Of a stretch of DNA of 64,000 bases, positions 23,994 through 33,924 are shown piece after piece. Within the stretch, counting starts at the first letter, position 1. Every line of letters begins with the position of its first letter. This DNA is from Scolanthus callimorphus. Lineage: Eukaryota; Cnidaria; Anthozoa; Actiniaria; Edwardsiidae. The position numbers and the translations under genes are program-made. The notes under the pieces were generated by a model. It made no database searches, was not told the DNA's origin, and was given only the letters and a program-made list of their open reading frames with translations. The stretch lies in assembly GCA_033964015.1 (NCBI GenBank), contig CM066914.1:31913492-31977491 (forward strand). Reading direction: 5' to 3'.

Positions 23994-24668
23994 TTAAGGT
24001 TATTCCCCTGTTTTGCACGGCGCACGCTGTTCTGCGCACGGACGCGCGATCAATTCGTTCGAAAATGACGCAATCGAGCGCGCGCGCGCAATCTAAATAT
24101 CCCCATTTGAGCGAGAAACACCAAGAAAAAGTCGCTTTTTGGGATATTGCGCGAAAACAAGATTGGGCACCCCCATTTTTTATTTTACCATTTTGATAAA
24201 ACTATCATTCCCCTGTTATAAAAAAAAGTTTAAAGAAATTTCCACGACAAGTTTTTGAGCTATCGTCATAAAAAGCCCCCAAATGAGACACCAAAGACTC
24301 TCAAATAATCACGAGCGGTGCGCACATTTTTGCACATTTTCAAGAGTAGCGTCAACACACATTGAAAATTAAACATTCCAATGTTCGTCCTAGGTAGTGA
24401 AGCATCCAACAGTTCTGTTCAAGCTTGCAAGCGAACTGGATTGCTTCATTAGTGAACGTTTTATCACAATTTTCTTGTTTCACGTATTCCTTCCCAAAAT
24501 AGCCCTCAGGCACTAAAAATGGGGTATGTTTGCGCCATCACAGTTTCTAAACGAGCATGGGCACCCCTCTTTTTATTTCATATTTTCATTCCTTATATAC
24601 TAAATAGTAAATAGACAAATTAAGAAAAAAATTCTACGACAAGTTTTATTTTAGGGGAATTACCTTAA
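23994..24668. mobile_element. TTAA-target MITE, element 1
   Basis: Bounded by TTAA at 23994-23997 and 24665-24668. Ends are inverted: GGTTATTCCCCTGTTTTGC on the left and the complement GGTAATTCCCCTAAAATAAA on the right. TTAA target duplication is the hallmark of piggyBac-type transposition. No transposase frame, so non-autonomous (667 bp between the TTAA sites). Confidence 0.8.
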
Positions 24669-25370
24669 GGTATGAGTATACCTTTGTGCGAGGGATGTCA
24701 CTTTTTCGCGAAAAAAAATCACTGTCGTGTCATTATTTACACTACAAGGGCCAATTATATATCGTTTTAAAGCTTATGGAACGGCCTTACTTACTAAGTG
24801 GTATGCAACGGTAATTTGATGGATCATTTTCGTCGTTTTGTGCTTCAAAGGAAAAGTACCAATTTTTGCTTTTTAAGAGTTCCTGCCACTTCCAGTTAAT
24901 TTTAAAAGCTCCAGATTTCCGCAAAATGTATTCCTTAGAGTGCGATCTGAAAAAAGGTCTGCGGGATTATTGATATTTTACGTATTTGCGCAAATATCAC
25001 GTAAAAAAGGTTGAAAACAGATATTTTTGGCAATGCTAACACAAAAATTAGCATAAAATATGTTTTAAAGGGAAAATCAAAAATCCCGCACACCCTTTTT
25101 TAGATCGCCTTCTAAAGAATAGATTTTGCTTATATTTGGAGCTGTGCAACTTAATTGGAAGAAGATGGAACTTTTTAAAGAAAGTCCGTCCTTTTTTCTT
25201 TAGAGCTAAAAAACATATGTTCATGTACAATATAATGAAAACAAAAGTATTCATCAGATAGACCAATTCTTTAGCTTTAAAATGATATATGAACGACGTT
25301 TGTGGTGTAAATGTGGCGTGATACGAATTTTTTCCCCGCGAGACCCCTCAAAGGTATACTCATACCTTAA
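24665..25370. mobile_element. TTAA-target MITE, element 2
   Basis: Bounded by TTAA at 24665-24668 (shared with element 1) and 25367-25370. Terminal inverted repeats are GGTATGAGTATACCTTTG and its exact complement. 698 bp between the TTAA sites, AT-rich inside, no transposase. Ends differ from element 1 except for a leading GGT, so this is a separate family using the same target. Confidence 0.85.
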
Positions 25371-27097
25371 TTAGAGAGGTCCAATGTTATGAAGCTGGCA
25401 CCACAGTAAATTGGTCTAAACTTGCAAGAAAATACAAAGTGCTCAACAAAAATGGAAAGATTGCTCAGAATGGTGGCCAGATAATTCAAGATGTGCTAAT
25501 CAATGAAGGAGTTGACATTCATAAGTTTAAGAACAGTAGCAGACAGTATAGTGGTGAGCGTCGTGTAAGAAGGCGGAAGGTTAGGGGGCTTGGAGGTGAA
25601 ATTTCATTACCTACTCCAGAAACAAATACAGCACTGAAAGAAGCATTAAAGGAAAAAATAAGAAGTGGTGAAATCTCTGTTGGTGAGCTAATAGTTCCTA
25701 AGAAATTTTCAAAGTTAATATTAAACAAGAAAAGAAAATAATCGAGACAGTAGAATTCACAGTGGAAGGGAGAAAAAGGCCCCTTGAGGAAATACGCAAG
25801 AAAACTTTAGAGAAACAAGAGCGATTTATGCGACAGAATCCAGATAGTTATTATGATGAGATGAATATAGAAATGGTTGAAAATCAACTGAAAAAACTAA
25901 ATGAGTATGATGAAAATGATAGTCTGGCAACAATGAGATCTAAATTGAAGGCTTCAGAGAGAACAAGACATCTCACTATCTGGCACGACCACTCCTCAGT
26001 AGCAAACCATGGCCATTTACTCTTTATGCTGTCCATTCTCTATGATCCTGCAATTCATCTAACAGCTGAAGAATATTATGAGATGAGTGGTGATGACATT
26101 GATATACAGGAGGAGGTTGAACGGCCGGAAGTATACATCATAGCAAGGTAAAACTTCATTTTGCTCATTTGATTCCAGGTTGCAAGAACTGAACCAACAC
26201 TTGCAAGCTTTAGCACATCAATTTGCCCTTTGCCCAAATTTACAAAAGTCATGTTCTTGAAGTTACTAGGCTCAATGCTTCCCTACCATATACAAAAATT
26301 GTTAGACTGAAAAAGTACTAGTGGATCTTTTAGCAGAATATATGTGTTCAAAGAAAGGGTCACTGCCCTACTGTTACTGACATCATCCATCAATGATGTA
26401 AGGTGTTAAATTCTCTATTAAAAGCCCTGAATCACAAGCCAAACAGGGAAGATAAATATTGCCTAAGAATTATGCTCTATTTTCCTTGGCAGATGCGGAG
26501 ACACAGATGCAGACCAACTAGCATATAGTGAAACAAGGTGTGAGTGTCTGACAAACCAGCCAACCCATCTTGAGTTTGGATCTCATAGAATTCAGATAAC
26601 AGAAAAGATGAGATTTTGCAAAGGTGATGGGCCCTCAGTGCAACTGGAGTGTGGGCAGCAACGAGGCGGCCAATACTACCGTGCAGGGTGTGAAATCCAT
26701 GCAAATAGAGTTCACGAGCTTGACCATGCATTTAGGTGCCCTTCCATTACACTCCAAGAACGTCAACAATCTGTTCTCCATGGTCCTGCTGGGAGAAGAA
26801 ACTCCACGCTTAAACAAGCTGTTCCTTTTAATCGTATTAGTAAGGAGGACATAAAAAGAGAACTCCAAGCAAGAGGAGTACGGCCCAGAAACGACTTAAA
26901 GGCTGATTTGGAGCATCAACTCAAAGAACAGTTACATGGGCAGAAAAGAATACCAGTCCTTTTCTACTGTGACCCATCGGCAACTTTGGAAAGCCTACAA
27001 ATGTGAGCCAATGCATGACTTAGCTGGCCACATAGCAAACCTACTGCTTGAGCTTCCCCACCATCTACCAGAAGCAGAGTCCAAGCAGCTTATTAAT

Positions 27098-27515
27098 GTA
27101 ATGTAAAAAATGTAATGTAGGCACTTGTATACCGCAAATTATCATATGAATATGTTCAAATGCGGTTTACAGATGTGGACATGTCTGATCCCTAAGATGC
27201 GGACTGCGATTTATACAATGCAGTTTTACAATCATGAGTGGTTGTTAGATTACATTCTGTGGTGAGCACTGTGATTGTTTAACGTCCCTCGCATAGTGGT
27301 TAAGTGTAGTGGGCTGAGAGACGGGACCTCGGTTTTATTGTCTCATCCGAAAGACGTGAAACACAGGAGAAATGACGAATCACTTCAACCCACGATGGAC
27401 ACAAGGTTCGAAACAGCAGAGAAAAATCCTAACTGCCCCCGACTGGGATTCGAACCCGGTGCACAGAGGTGAGAGGCAAACGCTTTACACGCTGCGCCAC
27501 CCGTGCTTCACAACT
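27098..27515 (-). mobile_element. tRNA-derived SINE
   Basis: On the minus strand the head (27508-27441) reads GGTGGCGCAGCGTGTAAAGC (A box) and GGGTTCGAATCCCAGTC (B box). The body contains TCTCCTGTGTTTCACGTCTT and ACGTTAAACAATCACAG, and the tail at 27098-27120 is (TTACA)n-like. It interrupts exon 3 of the decayed paralogue. A second, headless copy of the body is at 30500-30770. Confidence 0.75.
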
Positions 27516-28925
27516 GTATAGAAGTTGCAAGTGAGGGAAAAGACAAGAAAAGGGCCTGTGATCAGCGGTGCTGTTTATCGCTGTGGCATCACTGTTAAGA
27601 CGAAAGGTAACCCTGAAAGTGCAGCAGCTTTTAGATACACTGGTGGAAATGCAAAAATCCTCTATCAAGATGAGAAGAAACGCACTCCAAGGTCTATACT
27701 CAGATACTATAATCAGAGCTTCCTGCATGCAATCTTGTGTTTTGAGGTCATTGGCTTCCAACTAAAAAAGCACACATATCGTAAATTCTATGGAAAGTAC
27801 TTTCATGATCTTGTCATGCATGCACCTTTACAACTCAGACTTGTATCCGGCACTGCTGTTAATGCAGAGGATGAAGAAAGGCTGTTCAATGCCATCAATG
27901 GGATCACCAAGGTCACTTCTTCTAAGCACCCAGGCCACATTATAGGTAATGTCCTTATACGGCTACAAGCAGAACAAGAACTGCAAGAGATTAATGAAGG
28001 CACACGCCGTCAGGGTGTTGAGAAGAAAATCAAAAGGCTAGCCAGCAGTCTTCCCGAGTTCCTTGATACACTTTTCCAGCCGTACATCCTCAATAAATAT
28101 TCAAGGCACTGGCAAGCCCACCTTGAAAGAATAAGCGACTTCTTGACCATGGGGCAGGATAATGTATGGTGGGAGTATGATGGAGAGAATACTGGTTTTC
28201 TACAGCCAATCAACCAAGGGACAATTGAAGATGACAACATACCTCTTATAAATTATGCTGATGAGGAGGAAGAGGAAGAAATTGAAGTGCTCCAGTTTCA
28301 GGAAATTGCCACAACCGATCATGTGATTGAAGATGATGATGATCCATTGATTAGTTGTCCCCCAGAAGAGCATCATACTGGCAATATCATCCACTTAGAG
28401 GACCAAGTGTCATCCACCCAAACTGATGATCAAATGGAACCTCCACATTGTTTGCCAACTGAAAGTCCAGAAGGTCCTTGTTCACACATTGCCGATGCTA
28501 CTATTGCTTCGACCAGCTCACATCACAACTCAGAAAATCTGGAACATCAAAGCCATAATAACTCTCCCACACATCCTTATCACACACGCCTGGCCTGCGC
28601 TGTATCTCTCGTTTTGGGAGACACTGACGACGTCCGTAGACTGGACAGACTGAAAGAAAGAGTAAAACAGTCTAAGGATAGATTCAATTATAACCAATTC
28701 ATTGATCATCTGGCCATTCTACAAAGTAAAGTGCTTCGACAGAAGCCAATAGTGGAAAAGGAAGTACGAAGTGAACTAAAAAAATGGGAGAGGTCGTACT
28801 TTGTTAGCAACAACTTGACTTCACCTAATCTTCAAGACATGAAAGAAGATCCCTTCTGCTCAAAGTTGCTGAAAAAACTAAATGCAGCGAAATCTCTGTT
28901 GGTTCAGTGGGGTATCAAATTGTAA

Positions 28926-29759
28926 AATTTTGTGCAGTTCAAGCACCATTTTATATGGTGACTTCAAGATGGCTTTAATTGGAGAGTCAATTTATTACAG
29001 TTAAAAGAATTCATTTAATTATAAAGTTCTCTTATGGATAATTTCTGGAACCACAAAATGGAGTTAGCTCAAAGTACCAGCTGTAAATAACTGATAAGTA
29101 TTAGTTTTCAAACCAATTTATAATCTTCAGTTTTGCCAATTTAAAACCAATTGCCCTCCAAGATGCCATGACCAGAGCATTAAATTTTGCCTAGAAAGTC
29201 AATCACAACGTGGAACAAGTAAGATCCCCATCTGAAATTGTAAATGTGTATATAGTTTCTTGATAAACTGTAGTAAGCTTTTAAGTAAGCTTAAAAGTCT
29301 TTAAAGCTCGTTGGCAGAGCTACGACTCCACATTTTTCATCAAATGCGATGGTTTGTTGACGTTATAAAGAGAAAAATACGCACCTTCACATAAAATGCT
29401 CCTGTCCTCGGTTTATTCCCCTCATTTGTTGGCATAATATTACAAAACGGCGATGTAAACCTGAGAAGTGGAATATTATTTTTAGAAGCTGTGAAGAACG
29501 GCGTTTCCATGGCACCTGCGACTTTGAATTTAACTCCCATATATGGCCACGAACTCCTTTTTTGGGGTGATTTACACAAAGGAAAAGTAATTATGATATC
29601 TTACTATCTACCAAATATGGATCGCTTAACCTTTTATGGCAAATTCCCTCCAAAACTATTTATACGAAATATTTCCCGCGCTTTGACGAATCCTTTCGTA
29701 CGTAAAGTGCATGCAATTTTGTCTTTAAAATGCACTACGTTTTCTAGTTTTATGTGAAG
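28926..29759. other. Intergenic, no gene recognised
   Basis: Short overlapping frames on both strands at 29340-29757 have no recognisable motif. The stretch lies between the dead paralogue and the coiled-coil exon and may include the promoter of the latter. Confidence 0.4.
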
Positions 29760-30017
29760 ATGGGAAAGTTTCGAGATCATACAGTCGAAGAGAAGAGGAG
29801 ACTTCGAGACTCGAGACAAAAACGAAAGCGGCGCGCGAGAGCTGACGAGCAGAAGGAGATTCAAGAGAAGGCAAAATTATTACAGCCCTATGTTGTCCTT
29901 ATGCGAGCAAAACTCACCCGTCAGAGCGAAATAGCCAAAAGATACTGCAGGAAATGGAAACTTATATGCCTTGAAAACGCAAGGCTGAAGGAGATTATCA
30001 AATATCCTCATAAAACG
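29760..30017 (+). CDS. First exon: basic coiled-coil N-terminus (kinase gene?)
   Basis: ATG at 29760, 86 codons, ending in phase 0 at a GTGAGA donor. The product begins MGKFRDHTVEEKRRLRDSRQ and is strongly basic and helical (KRKRRARADEQKEIQEKAKLL, then LKEII). It is upstream of, and in the same orientation as, the kinase-domain exon at 31071. I infer that the two are parts of one gene, with middle exons not identified between 30018 and 31070. Confidence 0.55.
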
Positions 30018-30336
30018 GTGAGAACAAGATCGCTCAGTGGTGGCGTGGGGGGGGGGGAGGGGTCTTTGGGTATAGGGACATTGGAATGATTGAAGTTTGA
30101 TATTTTCAATTTTTGCGGGGTTTTTTGGACAGTGAATTGGACAGGGATTTTTGGGGGGTAACTCAGCTACTTGAAAATTATGGGGGGCATGTTCAATTGT
30201 TGGAATGATATCATAGTGAGTAAATAGACAATTTGTGGAAAACGATTTCAAAACTCTATTTTACTTCAGAGAAGCATGGTTAGCTCAGCATTACGGTGCT
30301 GTGTCTTTCACCACTGACGTCCCAGTTTGGTTCCTG

Positions 30337-30489
30337 GACTGTCGTGAGTAATTTGCAATTACTTTGTAATTACTCCCATACGTTTTATTCAGAATTGGTG
30401 CAATTACTTTGCGATTGGTTTCACGACAGTCATGTCAAAACCACTCTAGGAGTAATTACATAGTAATTTCCAATTACTCACAACAGTCA
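30337..30489. mobile_element. 153-bp MITE with ~40-bp terminal inverted repeats
   Basis: Left end GACTGTCGTGAGTAATTTGC, ATTACTTTGTAATTACTCC; right end is the complement with five or so mismatches. Lies in the presumed intron of the kinase gene. Confidence 0.75.
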
Positions 30490-30499
30490 TCTGAAATCT

Positions 30500-30770
30500 G
30501 CTCTATATTAAATTTCCATTAGCAAATACAGTAAATGACTGGAAAATCTCCCCCAAAAGTGGGAGCTCCAACCCACTCCTTAATCCCACTGCTGGACTAG
30601 GACAGGAAATCTCTTTTGTTTGGGTCTTGGTTAGAGCTGGTTCATGTTGTAAGTTGAACTTTGTTCTCCTGTGTTTCACATCTTTTGACATTAAACCAAG
30701 GTCTCATCCCGCCTTACTACTCTACCCAGTTTCAGGGGAGGATGTTAAATAATGGCTGGGGGCATTATTA
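30500..30770 (+). mobile_element. SINE body fragment, no tRNA-like head
   Basis: TTCTCCTGTGTTTCACATCTT, ATTAAACCAAGGTCTC and GGATGTTAAATAATGG match, in order, the body of the SINE at 27098-27515. The A and B boxes are absent, so the copy is truncated or diverged at its 5' end. Confidence 0.6.
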
Positions 30771-31070
30771 ACCCTCTGGCACCTTCAGTGTCTGTGTTTA
30801 TGACTGATTGGCTGCCAGTAACAGCATTGGGACCCAGTGTAATTCAGCTTATGAGTTTTTATTTTTTATTTTTTCAGCAAGGGATTTTTGGGGCTTTGTT
30901 CTGAAGCCACGATTTTCCCCCTTAAAATCTGTGACCTCTTTTACAACAGACAGACAGACAAGTAGCAGTAAAATATTGGTAGGAATTTTGACATCAAATT
31001 TTTTTTTTGCCAGCTACACTATGGGCACCAGTCATCTCAATCAAAGCAGAATTGAAGCACTGTAAACAAG

Positions 31071-31780
31071 ATCTCAAATGATAATATCTACTGTGATTGC
31101 CACCCCATATGCTTGGGAGAAGGCACATTTGGCAAGTGTTTTCTAAAGTTTTACAAGCGGCTGAATATTTTTGTTGTTGAAAAGCAACTTGGTGACTTAA
31201 ATTGTACTGACGACATATTACGGGAAGCACAAACTATGCAAGCACTGTGTCATCCCAACATTCCTACTATTCTTGGAGTCCAGTTAGAAAAGAAACCTTA
31301 TGGAATCATCATGGAATTCATTGGTGTTGGACAACAATCTGCAACAGTGCATAGCCTTTTGAGAAGTGAAGCCCTTACCATACAAGAATGGATAATTATA
31401 TCATATAATATAACAGATGCATTACATCACATGCACAAAACCGGATTTCTTCACTGTGATTTAAAAAGTAATAATGTCTTGGTTGCTAATAAGAAAGGTT
31501 ACATAATTGATTTTGGAAAGGCATGCCTTATAACCTCTCCTCCGGCAAAGAAGTACAAATCACAATATACTCATATTGCCCCTGAAGTATTGAGAGGGTC
31601 TCCTGTAGCAGGCAGAGTGACATATATTCTTTTGGTACTGTTCTAAAAAAGATTGGGCACAGATTTAATATAAAAGCTTGTGCAGCTATTGCTCAAAAGT
31701 GTTTAAATGTAACTCCATACTGCAGGCCAACACTGAGAGGAATATTATCTTCTCCCTCTCCTCATATTGCTTGTAAGTGA
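31071..31780 (+). pseudogene. Protein kinase domain exon with one frameshift
   Basis: The frame shows LGEGTFGKC (glycine loop), FVVEKQL (the beta-3 Lys), REAQTMQALCHPNI (helix C), HCDLKSNNVLV (catalytic loop, with Cys where most kinases have Arg), IDFGKA (DFG) and HIAPEVLRG (APE). At about 31615 the frame shifts by one; the other frame then reads SDIYSFGTVLKKIG and ends CRPTLRGILSSP and a TGA at 31778-31780, completing the C-lobe. So the domain is whole apart from one indel, which could be real or an assembly error. A good poly-pyrimidine acceptor at 31013 is followed by an in-frame TGA, so the true exon start is unsure; 31071 fits the phase of the upstream exon. Subfamily not assigned. Confidence 0.7.
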
Positions 31781-33230
31781 AGGGGGGAATGTTCATCTGG
31801 TTTTACTTCTCCTGATATCTGTTTGCCATTGTTTTTTTGTCATTAGATTCTTTGTGGTGTGCCATAACAATAACCTGCAAGAAAGCAAAATGTTGTTCTG
31901 AAATGTGAATGTTGTGGTCAAGTATAAAAAGCTGACAGCAGCCTAGTAATAACAAAAATGTTTTAAAATTCACCCTGGATATTGTAGACTAGTAGGTAGC
32001 ATGTTCAAGGAAGGTTCTAAATAAAAGAACAATATAAAGGGATATCTCCCTGGATGGAGAGTAAATTCCCTCCTTGTTGTGTTTGTGTTTTTCTTTTTCC
32101 CCTTTTGTTGGATATTATTTCTGAAAACAATTGTTGAAAAATGTTTGGTGCCAAAGTCAGTTTTTACCATTGTACTTCTATTTTGTTTTGTTATCCTTAT
32201 AATTTTTGCTGTTAAGCACACTAAATTGCTCTGCAGAAAATTATTGTTTACTAATCAAAATTTCAAATGAGGAAATGTTGCAGCTTTGGGCAACTGTCCT
32301 GCCATATTTGATATCGCATTTACTATTGTGCCCAAAAACTGTGCATGATATTACTGGTGGGTGAAGGCATTTAAAACCATCTCACTTGTCAGAATTTCTC
32401 CTAACAATTAAGACTGATTGATACAGTCGGTTTCTTTCACTGATTGCATTTTAGTAAATAAAAAACCCAATATTATGGAAGAAGTTGCTTACAAATCACA
32501 AATCATGTTGACATATCTAATAAAATGCACCCATAAAAAAAATTATTAGTTCTTACAATAGAATGGGTGACTGCAAATTCCTGTTGTCAAGATGCTTCGT
32601 CTTTTAACAACAGGCTGCCAAGATGTCTCGACTTTCGGCAGTTATGCAACAGCCCTTTCTTATAGGAAAAAAAACAATATTCAATACTTGGCTTTTCTAT
32701 TGGAGTGGGAGGGCTTGACAGCATCATAGGAATATTATACTGTATTAATTTCTGAAGTAGGTTCTGGCTGCATTTTTCTGTGCTGTCATGCTGGGAAATG
32801 TAAGCCAGTTCTTAGTAATATTGGGTTCTGGCAGATATTTCAGGCTTGACTTTATTACTTATCAACTTTTGATATCCTGAAAATTCTCCTAATTGTGGTC
32901 TTCATCATCTGTTCAAAACAGAATTAACTTACAGAAAACGTTCGGAGTAGAAAGCTACCCAGCTTTACAGAAGCAATATTTCAAAAGCAATAAGAGTTAT
33001 ACCTTAACTTACCAGCAAACAGCACAGTTTGTTTCTTTGGATTCCTTCGGCTTCCGTTTTTCAAAGAGCGAGGGCCATCGAAGCTTAGTTTCTTAGTTCA
33101 TCTTAATCAAATTGTATCTTGGCCCACTTCACAATCGTGGGCAGTTATCCGAACACATGGAATTGTGCCTATTCAGCGTTCCCAGTTGTTACTAAGAACA
33201 TTAAAAACTAAACGGAGAGCTATGTCCTCC
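31781..33230. other. Intergenic, AT-rich, nothing supported
   Basis: No coding, RNA or repeat feature stands out. Frames at 32079-32270 and 32893-33096 are short and have no motif. A YY1-type word GCCGCCATCTTGG lies just after, at 33250. Confidence 0.4.
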
Positions 33231-33279
33231 TCTCACGCATGTTTGTATGGCCGCCATCTTGGATCGTGCCCATGACAAC

Positions 33280-33605
33280 CAATATCCACGCTGGGGGTAT
33301 ACTTCGCGAGTTGACCCAGGCCTTATATAACTCGAGGAGGGAGGGGGAGGACAGGGTGGAGATATACTGCACGTGGTGCAAGGAGGATACCACACAGGGT
33401 GCGAGGAGAATTACCGCACGTGGTGCGCGGCAATTTTTTTGGCACGTTTGTGTCAGGGACAAAATTTTCAGACCGCAGGGAGGGGGGTGCAAGAGGAGGA
33501 ACGTTCCGCACGTGGTGCGAAGAGATTTACCGCACGTGGTGCGAGAAGATTTACCGCACATGGTGCGAGGCAATTTTTATGGCACGTTCCAGGTGATCTC
33601 GATTT
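33280..33605 (+). repeat. Array of CCGCACGTGGTGCG units
   Basis: The near-palindrome CCGCACGTGGTGCG (with an E-box CACGTG core) or a close variant occurs about seven times at 24-bp and larger spacing, with GAAGAGATTTA-type spacers, and the words TGGCACGTT and CAGGGACAAAATTTTCAGAC. The latter recur at 39990-40062. Frames here in all directions are artefacts. Confidence 0.7.
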
Positions 33606-33924
33606 GACAGCTCGTCAAAAATTAGCCAATCAGCACGCAAGAAGAAATCAAATCAGGCGGTCCATCGAATCTAATTAGCATATCAGAAATAGTAAACAAA
33701 ATGGCGGCACCGAAGTCGAGTACTAGCTCAAAGAGCTCTAGCTTTTGGCGTTTCTAGCAACTTTAAATACCAGGAATGCAGTTAAAAGTTTACATTAGCT
33801 TCAAAGTCTGTACTTACGTGTCGAAAGGAGTGGTTTGATTGCATTTCCTTGACTAGATTTGTCATGAAATTACACTTGGCTTGGTTTCTTGTTCGAGAAG
33901 CAACGTTTATTGGGCGGCCAGAAT

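Larger units (their letters stand above)
23100..28925 (+). pseudogene. Decayed paralogue of the 1286-aa DDE-like/SAP gene
   Basis: Homologous along its length to the gene at 56342-61193 (start MSGG.VSPTTCGFA in both). Exon 1 is open from ATG 23100 and is interrupted after E-A-L by two TTAA-flanked elements (23998-25370); removing them keeps the frame. Later damage: frameshift near 25735; intact intron 26148-26492; exon 3 open from 26493 with RFCKGDGP and GQQRGG, then a frameshift near 27000 just before CEPMHDLAGHI; a SINE at about 27098-27515; several frameshifts to about 27660; then open to the stop at 28925. About 65 residues present in the intact copy are missing after EYDGEN. The first intron of the intact copy has no counterpart. 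Clearly non-functional, but still recognisable over more than 1000 codons. Confidence 0.85.

Noticed and set aside
23624..24039. Minus-strand frames of over 110 codons
   Set aside because: They are antisense shadows of the paralogue's Lys/Glu-rich exon 1 and run into the TTAA element.
27441..27508. tRNA gene with good A and B boxes on the minus strand
   Set aside because: It is joined to a SINE body and tail and lies inside a disrupted exon. The acceptor stem does not pair convincingly, so it is the head of a SINE, not a tRNA gene.
33239..33678. Several frames over 100 codons in both directions
   Set aside because: They come from the CCGCACGTGGTGCG array, where unit composition keeps frames open.
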